Assembly (NCBI RefSeq): GCF_905187505.1
Contig: NZ_CAJJIC010000006.1
Span: forward strand, 1-43,972
Direction: 5' to 3'
Length of the DNA: 43,972 bases
Source of the DNA: an uncultured Mailhella sp.
Lineage (GTDB): Bacteria > Desulfobacterota > Desulfovibrionia > Desulfovibrionales > Desulfovibrionaceae
The notes under the pieces are model-generated. The model was not told the origin of the DNA and did not search any database. It saw only the letters and a program-made list of their open reading frames with translations. The translations under genes were made by a program, and so were the position numbers. Shown in pieces: positions 7,788-16,336 of this stretch. The first letter of the stretch is position 1. Every line of letters starts with the position of its first letter.

Positions 7788-8876
7788 ATGTCAGAACTTC
7801 CCATTCGTCCCGATGCTCCGTGGCTGGCCCCTCTTGCCGGCTGGTCCGACCTGCCCTTTCGCCTTCTCTGCCGCGAGATGGGTGCCGCCGTCTGCTGTAC
7901 GGAAATGGTGAGCGCCAAGGGGCTGGTTTACGGCGGTCGCAACACCGAGGAGCTGCTTGCCACCACGAGTGAGGAAGGGGAGAGGCTGGAAGACGGAAGC
8001 GTGGTCTGCGACCATCCTCTGGTGGTGCAGATTTTCGGTGCGGAGGTCGAGTTCATGGAACAGGCCGTGCAGCTGTTGCGTCACCGCGGCTTTTCGTGGT
8101 TCGACGTGAACATGGGCTGCTCCGTGCCCAAGGTGACCAAGACCGGCGCGGGAGCGGCCATGCTGCGAGATGTGCCGAACGCGCTGCGCGTGGCCGAAGC
8201 CGTCATCCGCGCAGCCGGACCGGGAAGGGCCGGATTCAAGATCCGCCTCGGCTGGGACGCGGAGCATGAGGTTTATCTCGACCTTGCCCGCCGTCTGGAA
8301 GAGCTCGGAGCGGGATGGATAACCCTGCATCCCCGTCATGCGGTGCAGGGCTTTTCCGGCACGCCGAGACATTCGGCCGTGGCGGAGCTTGCCCGGGAGC
8401 TTTCCGTGCCCGTGATCGCGAGCGGCGATCTTTTCACCGCGGCCGACGGCGTGAGGGTGCTCAGGGAAACGGGAGCGGCCTGCGTCATGTACGCACGCGG
8501 CGCGCTCAAGAATCCGGCCATATTCGCCGAGCACGGCAGACTGCTTGCGGAAGGGGCCCTGGAAGGGGAGCTGCCGGAGGGCTCGGGACTGGCCTGCGAG
8601 GAAGGCCGGAAACTCGACGCGCAGCACGCCTGCGATGTTCTGGATTCCCTTCCCGCCGACAGAGAGGCCCTTGCCCTTGTGATACGTCGTCATGCGGCTC
8701 TGGCCCGCCGTTACGCGCCGGAGCATGCCATTTTGAAAATGCGCACCTTCGTGCCGCGATACGTCAAGAATCTGGACGGCGCGCGGGCGCTGCGGCAGGA
8801 AATCGTGTCCTGCCGGGACTGGGATGCGCTCGATGAGGTTCTGAAGCGGCACCTGGGTGACATCGCCCTTCGTTAG
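7788..8876 (+). CDS. dus: tRNA-dihydrouridine synthase (Dus family)
   Basis: 362-aa FMN-dependent TIM barrel that reduces uridine to dihydrouridine in tRNA. Key features are the N-terminal LAPLAGWSDLPFR, catalytic Cys111 in MGCSVPKVTKTGAG, and YARGALKNP near the FMN phosphate. Start ATG at 7788 follows AAGGA. The frame is open back to 7539 but that part has no family similarity. Which tRNA position is modified cannot be told from the sequence. Followed by a weak terminator at 8886-8909. Confidence 0.93.
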   Translation: MSELPIRPDAPWLAPLAGWSDLPFRLLCREMGAAVCCTEMVSAKGLVYGGRNTEELLATTSEEGERLEDGSVVCDHPLVVQIFGAEVEFMEQAVQLLRHRGFSWFDVNMGCSVPKVTKTGAGAAMLRDVPNALRVAEAVIRAAGPGRAGFKIRLGWDAEHEVYLDLARRLEELGAGWITLHPRHAVQGFSGTPRHSAVAELARELSVPVIASGDLFTAADGVRVLRETGAACVMYARGALKNPAIFAEHGRLLAEGALEGELPEGSGLACEEGRKLDAQHACDVLDSLPADREALALVIRRHAALARRYAPEHAILKMRTFVPRYVKNLDGARALRQEIVSCRDWDALDEVLKRHLGDIALR

Positions 8877-8885
8877 CGGTAGGCT

Positions 8886-8909
8886 TCAGGAACATTCCTG
8901 ACGTTTTTT
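8886..8909 (+). terminator. Weak Rho-independent terminator after dus
   Basis: A 6-bp inverted repeat TCAGGA/TCCTGA with a four-base loop, followed two bases later by six T residues. Confidence 0.6.
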
Positions 8910-8991
8910 GCGCCTTCCTCCCCTGAATGCCGTTTTCGTGCGGCGGCATAAAAGATAAAGAAACTGACCGCTCTGCGGCCGAGGATTGTTC

Positions 8992-10092
8992 ATGTCCCTT
9001 TCAAGCAAAGTGAATCTCTGCGATCTGCCGTATCCTGCCCTTGAGCGCTTCGTCATGGAGGAGCTGGGCTTCAAGAAGTTCCGCGCCGTGCAGATATGGC
9101 AGTGGATATGGGTGAAGAACGTGGCCGGCTTTGAGGCCATGACCGACATTTCCCAGAGCGACCGGGCAAAGCTTGCAGAGCTTGCCGAGATACGCTGGCC
9201 CTCCATTGCCGACGTGCGCGTAAGTTCCGACGGCACCACCAAGTTTCTTCTTGAGCTTGCCGACGGCGAGCTGGTGGAAACGGTGCTCATTCCGAGCGAC
9301 GCGCCCAAAAGGCCCAACGACCTTTCCGTGCGCATGACGCAGTGCGTGTCCACGCAGGTGGGCTGCGCCATGGCCTGTTCCTTCTGCAGCACGGGAAAGC
9401 TGGGCTTTCGACGCAACATGACCATGGGCGAGATTCTGGGACAGGTGCAGGTCGCGCGCGCCTATGTGCACGACACGCAGCCCGAACGCCCCATCATCCG
9501 CAATCTCGTCTACATGGGCATGGGAGAGCCCCTGCTCAATCTCGACACGGTCATGGATTCCCTGCGCACGCTGGAGCATCCGAAGGGGCTGGCCTTTTCT
9601 CCCCGCCGCATCACGGTGTCCACCTGCGGCATAAAGTCGGGCATGAGAGAGTTCGGGGACAGCGGTCTGGCCTTCCTTGCCGTGTCGCTGCACGCGCCCA
9701 ATCAGGAGCTGCGCGAAAAGCTCATGCCGCGCGCCGCGCGCTGGCCGCTTGAGGAGCTCATAGGCGCGCTGGAAGAGTATCCGCTCAAGACGAGGGAACG
9801 CATCACGCTTGAATATCTTGTCATTGCCGGTGTGAACGACCAGCCTGAGCACGTGAATCAACTGGCCCGCATATGCGCGCGCCTCAAGGCCAAGCTGAAT
9901 CTCATTCCCTACAATCCCACGCCGGGCACGCCGTACCGCGCGCCTTCGCCCGAAGAGCTCCTGCGCTTTGAAAAGGCGCTGTGGGCCAAGGACATTACCG
10001 CCATCGTGCGCAAGAGCAAGGGGCAGGACATCGAGGCGGCCTGCGGCCAGCTTCGTGCCGCCCATGACGCCGCGGCATCCTGCAGCAACTGA
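8992..10092 (+). CDS. rlmN: Dual-specificity 23S rRNA/tRNA adenine C2 methyltransferase RlmN
   Basis: 366-aa radical-SAM enzyme that methylates C2 of A2503 in 23S rRNA and A37 in some tRNAs. Radical-SAM cluster CxxxCxxC is at Cys125, Cys129 and Cys132; the two mechanism cysteines are Cys118 (MTQCVSTQ) and Cys351 (EAACGQL). GMGEPLLN is the SAM-binding loop. ATG at 8992 follows GAGG seven bases upstream; a TTG two codons earlier is possible but less likely. Housekeeping gene, single transcription unit. Confidence 0.97.
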   Translation: MSLSSKVNLCDLPYPALERFVMEELGFKKFRAVQIWQWIWVKNVAGFEAMTDISQSDRAKLAELAEIRWPSIADVRVSSDGTTKFLLELADGELVETVLIPSDAPKRPNDLSVRMTQCVSTQVGCAMACSFCSTGKLGFRRNMTMGEILGQVQVARAYVHDTQPERPIIRNLVYMGMGEPLLNLDTVMDSLRTLEHPKGLAFSPRRITVSTCGIKSGMREFGDSGLAFLAVSLHAPNQELREKLMPRAARWPLEELIGALEEYPLKTRERITLEYLVIAGVNDQPEHVNQLARICARLKAKLNLIPYNPTPGTPYRAPSPEELLRFEKALWAKDITAIVRKSKGQDIEAACGQLRAAHDAAASCSN

Positions 10093-10123
10093 TTTTCTGC
10101 GCTTCGCGCGGAGGTTCGGATGA

Positions 10124-10174
10124 AAAGACGGAAGGGAACTCCGAAACGTTCGGAGATTCATTCCGTCTTCGTTT
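10124..10174. terminator. Probable bidirectional terminator between rlmN and yddG
   Basis: Nested stems lie between two converging genes: outer AAGACGGAA/TTCCGTCTT (10125-10133 with 10161-10169) and inner CTCCGAA/TTCGGAG with a three-base loop. Flanking A and T stretches are short. Confidence 0.6.
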
Positions 10175-10190
10175 TCGGAAAGCGTGCGCG

Positions 10191-11090
10191 TTACTTGTGC
10201 ATGACCGTGGAGCTCCAGCACAGAAGGGAGCCCAGAACGATGACGGCCACGCCCTGCCAGAACGCACCGTCGAGACTTGCGCCTATCCATACCGTGGCGA
10301 ACAGGCAGGAAAGCACCGGCGTGAAATAGGAGGCGATGGCAAGAATCGTGATGTTGCCTTTGGTGACGCCGTAGCTCCACGCGGCGTAGGATCCGCCCAT
10401 GGCCACGGCTCCGATGGCGACGCTCGCCCAGCCCGTGAACGAGGCATGGGAAATGTCGCCGTAGCCTGCAAGCCACAGACAGGAAAACATGACGCTGTCT
10501 ATGGCGAACACGATGAGCGTGGGGTTCTCGCCGTTGGACCATGCCCGCGTGAAGTTCGAGTAGGCGGCCCAGGCCACCGCGCCGACAAAGGCCAGAACAT
10601 AGCTCCATGGATTGTTCTGCACGTGCATCCATATTTCCGCGGGCTGCACGCCCTTTTCTCCGCCGAGCACCATCATGACGCCGAGAAAGCTGATGACCAC
10701 GCCGGGAGCTATCCACCATCTGGCCTTCTGTCCGTTGAAAAGCACGGCAAAGAGCACCACGAGACAGGGCCAGAGGTAGTTTACCATGCCCACTTCCACG
10801 GTCTGCTGTCCGCCGTCCGACAGATAAAGCGACAGGCAGAAGCAGACGGAACACACGTTGGCCAGGGGAATGCCCAGGAAAAGATATTTTCTGGGATAGG
10901 CACTGATTCTGGGAAGTCCGAGAAAGAAGACGAGGAAGAGACAGGTGGAGACGTAGAGAATGGACAGTCCCGCGGCAAGGCCGAACTGTTCCGTGATGCT
11001 GCGCACCAGCCCGACGGACATTCCCCAGCACACGGGCGCGGCAAGCCCCAGAAGCGTGGCCTTGCCGCTAGCGGAAGGAAGATAGGACAT
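10191..11090 (-). CDS. yddG: DMT-superfamily aromatic amino acid exporter, YddG-like
   Basis: 299-aa inner-membrane protein with about ten transmembrane helices in two EamA repeats. The segment GQQTVEVGMVNYLWPCL is characteristic of YddG, the exporter of aromatic amino acids and some other hydrophobic amino acids. The N-terminal AAPVCWGMSVGLVRSI is also typical. Start ATG at 11090 follows AAGGAAACGCC. Converges with rlmN. The amino acid exported here is an inference. Confidence 0.85.
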   Translation of the reverse strand: MSYLPSASGKATLLGLAAPVCWGMSVGLVRSITEQFGLAAGLSILYVSTCLFLVFFLGLPRISAYPRKYLFLGIPLANVCSVCFCLSLYLSDGGQQTVEVGMVNYLWPCLVVLFAVLFNGQKARWWIAPGVVISFLGVMMVLGGEKGVQPAEIWMHVQNNPWSYVLAFVGAVAWAAYSNFTRAWSNGENPTLIVFAIDSVMFSCLWLAGYGDISHASFTGWASVAIGAVAMGGSYAAWSYGVTKGNITILAIASYFTPVLSCLFATVWIGASLDGAFWQGVAVIVLGSLLCWSSTVMHK

Positions 11091-11281
11091 GGCGTTTCCT
11101 TGTGGATGAAGGAGAAGAGACGAATCTGCCCTTCCGACAGTTTTTCCGTTTTGTCAATATGTTTTCATCCTGTGAAATTCCTTGCGTTTTTTTGGCCATC
11201 TTCCGAAGGGGGAGCGTTTGCATCGGCGGGAAAACGCAGGAGAGGCGCAGACGGATCGAGACGGAAGGATGATTTTTTGAC

Positions 11282-11310
11282 TTGACAGAACAGGGGGAGT
11301 AGTTCAAATT
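11282..11310 (+). promoter_or_regulatory. Possible sigma-70 promoter for the candidate RNA
   Basis: TTGACA at 11282-11287 is a perfect -35 match. Seventeen bases on, CAAATT is only a 3/6 match to -10. The surrounding sequence is AT-rich (ATTCAAATTTAGATTT), unlike the neighbouring GC-rich DNA. Low-certainty call. Confidence 0.3.
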
Positions 11311-11381
11311 CAAATTTAGATTTGAGATTTTTGCTGGAAACAGCGCAATCCCGTTTTGACGGGACGAATTTCGCTCGTGGT

Positions 11382-11541
11382 GCGCGCGGGAATACAACCT
11401 CTCCATTCCCTTGTCGCGCAGGCCGCTTTCTGGGGAAGGACGGCGAGACTTCGTGAAAGAGATACGCACGATGTCTGCCACCCCTCGGCGGCCGTGAAGG
11501 TTCTGGGGCATGGCCGTCCACGATGCCCCAGCCTTTTTTTT
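11382..11541 (+). ncRNA. Candidate structured non-coding RNA with its own terminator
   Basis: No credible protein gene lies in 11091-11639, yet the region folds in ordered blocks. Hairpin A: 11382-11386 with 11415-11419 and 11388-11393 with 11405-11410. Hairpin B is a long irregular stem: 11421-11426 with 11488-11493, 11432-11435 with 11481-11484, 11442-11444 with 11477-11479, 11446-11449 with 11473-11476 and 11452-11455 with 11467-11470. Hairpin C is a 9-bp terminator followed by eight T residues. No plus-strand gene lies upstream, so the terminator needs a transcript that starts here. Family not recognised; not convincingly 6S RNA. A leader of the downstream tetR gene with attenuation is the alternative. 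Confidence 0.5.
11503..11541 (+). terminator. Strong Rho-independent terminator before tetR-type gene
   Basis: CTGGGGCAT (11503-11511) pairs perfectly with ATGCCCCAG (11523-11531), followed by CC and eight T residues. It points toward the tetR-type gene, 98 bases ahead of its start. Confidence 0.85.
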
Positions 11542-11639
11542 GCCCTTTTTTCATCGCGGCGTTTCGGGAAAGCCGTTGCGGCCCGTCCCTTCCTGGCTTA
11601 TGCTTGACGCAGCGTTCCCTGACGAGAGGTTTCCCCTGT

Positions 11640-12335
11640 ATGCTGTTTTTTCCCCGCAAGAAGCACTCGCGTGAGGACGGCGAAGCCACGCGCCGTCAGA
11701 TTCTCGGCACGGCCGTTCGTCTGTTTGCCGAGCACGGATACGCCGATACGACGAGCAAGATGATCTGTCGTGAGGCGGGCGTGAACATTGCCGCCGTCAA
11801 CTACTACTTCGGCAGCCGGGATGATCTCTACCGTGCCGTTCTCGACGACGTGCATGAGCACATCGTGAACGAAAGGCAGATGGAACTCATCACCTCCGCG
11901 GAGCTTCCCGTGGAGGTGAAGCTGGAAAGAGTGCTTGACGCCTACATCGCGGCGGCCTACGACGGGCAGAGCTGGTATGCAAGGATATGGGCGCATGAGC
12001 TCATCGCCCCCTCGCCCATAGGCGGGGTGGACTTTCTCAAAAGCACCCTGTCCAAGGAAAGAAGCATAGGGTCGCTTCTTTCGGAAATGACGGGCATTCC
12101 CCGTGACGATCCGGCGCTTCAGTGCTGCATCATCACGGTCATGGCCCCGTATCTTCTCATGCTCTGCGTGCAGCGCGACATGGCCCGTTCTCTGACCACG
12201 GTGTTCGGATACCGCAAGGAAGACGTGAACCGTCATTTCAAGCTGCTGCTTTTTGAAGCCCTCCGCGCCTTTTCCGAACGCTACGCGAAGGGAGAACTTC
12301 CTTCCGTGTCTCTTCGGGAGGAAGGGGAGGAATAG
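11640..12335 (+). CDS. TetR-family transcriptional regulator
   Basis: 231 aa. Residues about 15-65 form the TetR helix-turn-helix (RRQILGTAVRLFAEHGY, then AGVNIAAVNYYFGSRDDLY). The C-terminal domain resembles CecR/DUF1956-type regulators, which control efflux and drug tolerance genes; this subfamily call is tentative. Start ATG at 11640 has only a weak GAGAGG at a long spacing. It ends seven bases before the GTG of the nagZ-like gene, so the two are likely co-transcribed. No efflux genes are adjacent. Confidence 0.85.
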   Translation: MLFFPRKKHSREDGEATRRQILGTAVRLFAEHGYADTTSKMICREAGVNIAAVNYYFGSRDDLYRAVLDDVHEHIVNERQMELITSAELPVEVKLERVLDAYIAAAYDGQSWYARIWAHELIAPSPIGGVDFLKSTLSKERSIGSLLSEMTGIPRDDPALQCCIITVMAPYLLMLCVQRDMARSLTTVFGYRKEDVNRHFKLLLFEALRAFSERYAKGELPSVSLREEGEE

Positions 12336-12342
12336 GGTTTCC

Positions 12343-13449
12343 GTGCGACTGATTCTGACCGTCGTTCTGGCGCTGGCGTGTCTTCTGCCGGGGCCGGGCT
12401 TTGCCGCGTCTTCCCGCGGACCTTCCGCGGAGCAGATGGCCGGCGCCATGATCATGGTGGGCTTTCACGGGACAACGGCTCCCGAGTCCGTATTGAAGGC
12501 CGTTTCCGAAGGCCGTCTCGGCGGCGTCATTCTGTTCGACAGGGGGCGGAAAAAGGGTGATCCGTACAACGTCGAATCGCCCGCCCAGCTGAAGAGGCTG
12601 ATTTCTTCCCTGCAGTCCGCTTCCGCCCGAACGCTGCTCGTGGCCGTGGATCAGGAAGGCGGCAGGGTATGCCGTCTCAAGCCTGAGCGCGGTTTTTTTG
12701 CGCTTCCTTCCGCCGAGCTCATGGGCCGCATGAGCGAAGAGGAAGTGCGGGTGCTCGGATTCAAGGCCGGTACGGAAATGGCAGAACTCGGCATCAACGT
12801 GGATCTTGCGCCGGTGGTGGATCTTCAGCGTTCCCGGCAGAGTCCCGGACTCGGCAATGCGGGACGTCTCTTCGGTTCGGGAAGCGAGCAGGTGACGAGG
12901 CAGGCGCTGGCTTTTGCCGACGGGCTTCGCGAAGCGGGCGTTCTGCCTGCGCTCAAGCATTTCCCCGGCCTCGGCAGCGCCAGCAAGGATTCTCACCTGG
13001 CCTTGCCGGACGTGACGAAAACCTGGACGGAAGAAGAGCTTCTGCCCTATGTGGAGGCCTTTCAGCGAGGCTGGCCTGGCATGGTGCTCGTGGCGCACGT
13101 GTATCATCGGGGGCTCGACGCGCACCTGCCTTCTTCCCTGTCTTCAAAGGTGGTGGACACGCTTCTGCGCCGCAGGCTCGGCTGGAACGGCGTGGTCGTG
13201 AGCGACGATCTTCAGATGGGAGCCGTGGCAAAGGGGCGCTCCCTGGAAGAGAGGGTGCGTCTTGCCGTCGCCGCGGGCAACGACATCCTGCTTTTCGGCA
13301 ACAATCTTTCCTATGATCCTGATCTGCACGACAAGGTCTTTCAGGCGCTCATGCATCTGGTGCATGCGGGCGTCGTGAGCCGGGAGAGGCTGGAAGAGTC
13401 CTGGCGGCGCATAGAAGCCATGAAACGTACTCTTGAACCGGCACGCTGA
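12343..13449 (+). CDS. nagZ: Exported glycoside hydrolase family 3 (NagZ-like beta-N-acetylhexosaminidase)
   Basis: 368 aa. GH3 N-acetylglucosaminidase motifs are present: VDQEGGRVCRL, KHFPGLGSASKDSH (the Asp-Ser-His general acid/base dyad of NagZ) and the nucleophile Asp in VVVSDDLQMGA. The family removes GlcNAc from peptidoglycan fragments. Unlike the cytoplasmic NagZ of enterobacteria, this protein begins with a clear Sec signal peptide (VRLILTVVLALACLLPGPGFAAS), so it should act in the periplasm. Start GTG at 12343, seven bases after the tetR-type stop, with GGGGAGG upstream. Confidence 0.88.
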   Translation: MRLILTVVLALACLLPGPGFAASSRGPSAEQMAGAMIMVGFHGTTAPESVLKAVSEGRLGGVILFDRGRKKGDPYNVESPAQLKRLISSLQSASARTLLVAVDQEGGRVCRLKPERGFFALPSAELMGRMSEEEVRVLGFKAGTEMAELGINVDLAPVVDLQRSRQSPGLGNAGRLFGSGSEQVTRQALAFADGLREAGVLPALKHFPGLGSASKDSHLALPDVTKTWTEEELLPYVEAFQRGWPGMVLVAHVYHRGLDAHLPSSLSSKVVDTLLRRRLGWNGVVVSDDLQMGAVAKGRSLEERVRLAVAAGNDILLFGNNLSYDPDLHDKVFQALMHLVHAGVVSRERLEESWRRIEAMKRTLEPAR

Positions 13450-13537
13450 CCGCTCTGGGGCGGAGTCCTCTTCCGGGCACGTTGCTTCTTCGCCCCTGTG
13501 CTCCATGGCCTTCAGCGCCTTCGAGGAGAGCTTGCCC

Positions 13538-14233
13538 CTACTTCCAGAAGCTCATGACCGGCTGTGCCGCCGCAAGCTCCTTCAAAGGCAGCGTCACGGT
13601 GACCACTCCCGCGGCCCACGGGCCGACCTGGTACGGGTTGAAGTACACGGTGAGGCCGTCTTCTTCCAGCAGGAAGGTGCTGAAGTTTTCTTCTTCGGGG
13701 GCGGTGCCGGCCTCCACCATGTCCTGAGGAAGCTCCTGCTCCAGAAGTTTTTTTCTCGTCAGCTCGCTCATGAGCGCAAGAGCCTTTTCAGGCCGTCTGA
13801 AAAGGTCGTGCAGCCCGACGGACCTTCCGTTCGAAGAGACGTAGTTTCTGGAGAGGACGAGCAGATTTCCGTGGGCGCCGCCGGCATACTGGTAGGCCTT
13901 CCACAGCATGCCCGTCACCTTGCCGTTGCCGTGAATGGTGCCTTCAATGTCCATTTCAAACATATGTTCCGGCATGTCCGGCGATTTTTCCTTCATGGCC
14001 CGGAGTTCCTTTCTGTCCTGCTCTGCCGCTTCCCTGAAATCATCCACGAATCGCCTGACGAGATCGTCGGATTCCCTGTCCGGCAGGGCAAGGCCGAAGC
14101 GCTGCCAGGACGCCTTGACGTTCAGGTCGGAGGATTGTTCCGTGTAGGTGGACAGGGCGGGTTCCCCGGCAGCGGCGGCGTGTGCGGCAAGGGCAAGGAA
14201 GAGGGACAGGAAGAAGGGAGCAATCTTGTTCAT
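13538..14233 (-). CDS. Exported DUF3298/DUF4163-type protein
   Basis: 231 aa with a Sec signal peptide (hydrophobic residues 4-21, cleavage near AAAAG). The C-terminal motif YFNPYQVGPWAAGVVTVTLP is the signature of the DUF3298 (RsiV-like) domain, and YQYAGGAHGN fits the DUF4163 part before it. This domain pair occurs in RsiV, where it binds lysozyme; here there is no anti-sigma part or membrane anchor, so a free periplasmic protein of unknown role. Start ATG follows GAGGACGCC. It lies 20 bases after the tag gene on the same strand, so probably one operon. Confidence 0.75.
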   Translation of the reverse strand: MNKIAPFFLSLFLALAAHAAAAGEPALSTYTEQSSDLNVKASWQRFGLALPDRESDDLVRRFVDDFREAAEQDRKELRAMKEKSPDMPEHMFEMDIEGTIHGNGKVTGMLWKAYQYAGGAHGNLLVLSRNYVSSNGRSVGLHDLFRRPEKALALMSELTRKKLLEQELPQDMVEAGTAPEEENFSTFLLEEDGLTVYFNPYQVGPWAAGVVTVTLPLKELAAAQPVMSFWK

Positions 14234-14253
14234 GGCGTCCTCGGAAGTGAAGA

Positions 14254-14847
14254 TCAGTCTTTGACGTGTCTTACGTTTGCGCCCTGCATGACGGCGCGAA
14301 AGCGCGGGCAGTCCCGTTCGTGGTCGTTGATCATGCCGCAGGCCTGAAGCATGGAATAGATGGTGACGCTGCCGACGTATCGGAAGCCCCGTGCCCTGAG
14401 GGCGGCGCTTACGCGGTCGGAAAGTTCATTTTTGGCGGGCACGGCACGGTCGTGGCTTTCATAGACCAGCATGCATCCGTCGGTAAAGCTCCAGAGCCAT
14501 GAATGAAAGGAGCCGAACTGCTTCTGCACGGCAAGAAAGGCGCGCGCGTTGCCCGCAAGCGCTTCCACCTTGCGGCGGGAACGGATCATGCCGGGCACGT
14601 CAAGGGCGGCCTCCACGTCGCTTTCCGAAAAGGCGGCCAGGCGCTCCGGATCGAAACCGGCGAGCGCCTGCCGGAATATGTCTCTTTTTTTGAGCATGAG
14701 CAGCCAGTTCAGGCCGCACTGCAGAACTTCCAGAGAAAGATGCTCGAAAAGCACGTTGTCGTCGTGTACGGGCACGGCCCATTCCGTATCGTGGTAGAGG
14801 CGCAGCAGGTCGTTGCTTCTGCTCCATGTGCAGCCGGGATGTTCCAT
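14254..14847 (-). CDS. tag: DNA-3-methyladenine glycosylase I
   Basis: 197-aa base-excision repair enzyme that removes 3-methyladenine. Zinc ligands are visible: Cys6 and His19 near the N-terminus (HPGCTW, LYHDTEW) and the C-terminal HERDCPR pair. The catalytic Glu sits in LSLEVLQCGLNW. Start ATG at 14847 follows GGAGGAATC, giving the usual N-terminus; the open extension to 14991 is not family-like. Co-directional with the DUF3298 gene. Confidence 0.95.
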   Translation of the reverse strand: MEHPGCTWSRSNDLLRLYHDTEWAVPVHDDNVLFEHLSLEVLQCGLNWLLMLKKRDIFRQALAGFDPERLAAFSESDVEAALDVPGMIRSRRKVEALAGNARAFLAVQKQFGSFHSWLWSFTDGCMLVYESHDRAVPAKNELSDRVSAALRARGFRYVGSVTIYSMLQACGMINDHERDCPRFRAVMQGANVRHVKD

Positions 14848-14947
14848 GGCGATTCCTCCAGAGGGGCATAGTGCCCTGTTTCCGCGGCGAAGTACAGAGA
14901 GGCGCTTGACAGCGGAAAGCCCCCTGCATAAACAGGAGAAATTCTTC

Positions 14948-14980
14948 GGCCGGAAGGGAACTCTTCCGGCCTTGTCCTTT
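14948..14980 (+). terminator. Terminator-like hairpin in the tag/MFS divergent spacer
   Basis: Perfect 9-bp stem (14948-14956 with 14963-14971), then TTGTCCTTTTT. It points toward the MFS gene with no plus-strand gene upstream, so it could be an attenuator in the MFS leader. Confidence 0.5.
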
Positions 14981-15036
14981 TTGAAGGGCATGAACCTTCA
15001 TGAAAGTCCGCCGGGGAGACGGCGGCGGGGGGAATT

Positions 15037-16179
15037 GTGAGCTTTCCGGTCGTGAGCCCTCGCTGGGCCTGTTCGTTTTTCTTTGCCGTCACGGGGATTG
15101 CCTACGGCAGCGTGATGTCCCGCATGCCCGCCATCAAGGCGCAGGCGTTCTTGAGCGATGCCGACGTGGGCGTGATGCTGCTGTGCATGGGCGTGGGCGG
15201 ACTTTTTTCCTTCCCTCTGGCGGGCTGGGCCATTTCACGCACGAGCTGCCGCACCGTGCTTTCCCTGGCAAGCTGCGGGCTCATTCTGCTTTTTCCCTGC
15301 ATGGGGCTGGCGTCGGGATTTGTTTCGGCATGCCTGCTTTTTGCGCTTCTGGGCTTTGCCATAGGCATGAACGACGTGGGCATCAATGCGGGCTCCATTC
15401 TGGTGGAAACGTCCATGCACAGGCCCGTCATTTCCTCCATGCACGCGCTCTACAGCACGGGCGGCCTTCTGGGGGCGCTCGCAGGCTCATGCATGGCGGC
15501 TCTAGCGGTTCCTCCGCTGGGGCATTTTGCCGGCATTGCTCTGATCCTTCTGGCGCTTCTTCCCCTGTTTGCCCGGAATCTTCTGCACGACGTGCCGCGT
15601 CCAAGAGAGAAAAAAGGGAAATTTTCCTTGCCGCCTCTCTGGGTGCTGGCCTTCGGCATACTCATGCTCTGTTCCTATTCCTCGGAAGGTTCGGTGGGAG
15701 AGTGGGGCGTGCTGCTTCTGCATGAGGTGAAGGGTGCGTCCGAGCATACGGCTGCCCTGGCTTATGCCTCGTTTTCCGTGGCCATGGTGATCATGCGCTT
15801 TTTCGGCGACCGGCTGCGCGAACACTTCGGCGACGCACGTCTCCTGCGCGCGTGCTGCGGCTGCGCGCTTTGTGGCATTCTGGTGGCCCTTCTCTCCCCG
15901 TGGCCCCTTGTCTGCCTGCTGGGATACGCCCTCATGGGGTTCGGCCTTTCGGTCAGCGTGCCCATCATCTTCAGTGCGGCGGGCCGGAGACACGACATGC
16001 CCACCGGCACGGTGACGGCCTTTCTTTCCATGCTTGCAGCAAGCGGTCAGCTCTTCATTCCTCCGCTCATCGGCATGCTGGGTTCTCTTGTCGGACTTCA
16101 GGCGGCCATGGGCGTGGTGGTCGTGCTGTGCGCCGTCATGTTCTTCGGCTCCGGCGTGGTGCGGGACAGAAAGGCCTGA
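15037..16179 (+). CDS. MFS transporter (YbjJ-like)
   Basis: 380-aa inner-membrane protein with about twelve hydrophobic segments. SRMPAIKAQAFLSDADVGVMLL near the N-terminus and the IGMNDVGINAG segment in the first half resemble the YbjJ/fucose-permease-like branch of the major facilitator superfamily. Substrate unknown. Start is GTG at 15037 after a G-rich ribosome binding site. Ends before a strong bidirectional terminator. Confidence 0.85.
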   Translation: MSFPVVSPRWACSFFFAVTGIAYGSVMSRMPAIKAQAFLSDADVGVMLLCMGVGGLFSFPLAGWAISRTSCRTVLSLASCGLILLFPCMGLASGFVSACLLFALLGFAIGMNDVGINAGSILVETSMHRPVISSMHALYSTGGLLGALAGSCMAALAVPPLGHFAGIALILLALLPLFARNLLHDVPRPREKKGKFSLPPLWVLAFGILMLCSYSSEGSVGEWGVLLLHEVKGASEHTAALAYASFSVAMVIMRFFGDRLREHFGDARLLRACCGCALCGILVALLSPWPLVCLLGYALMGFGLSVSVPIIFSAAGRRHDMPTGTVTAFLSMLAASGQLFIPPLIGMLGSLVGLQAAMGVVVVLCAVMFFGSGVVRDRKA

Positions 16180-16220
16180 GCGGGGGAAAAAGGGCGTTTT
16201 TTGCAGCGCGTTTTGCATGA

Positions 16221-16256
16221 CGAAAAAAGGCCGGCTCCGAAAGGAGCCGGCCTTGT
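16221..16256. terminator. Bidirectional terminator between MFS and porin genes
   Basis: Perfect 12-bp GC stem (16227-16238 with 16243-16254) with a GAAA tetraloop. Six A residues on the left serve the minus-strand porin; the right side has only TTGTCTT for the MFS gene. Confidence 0.88.
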
Positions 16257-16336
16257 CTTATCCTGCCGTCAGAGGGGTCCGGCCTTCTCCCGGAATGACA
16301 GAAGAGAAGGGCGGTGGCGACGGGATGAAAAGATGC

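Noticed and set aside
9001..11031. 676-aa open frame on the minus strand across rlmN and part of yddG
   Set aside because: Shadow frame of high-GC coding DNA; rlmN on the other strand has complete catalytic motifs.
11356..11607. 83-aa open frame in the yddG/tetR spacer
   Set aside because: It runs through the terminator hairpin and has no ribosome binding site or family features.
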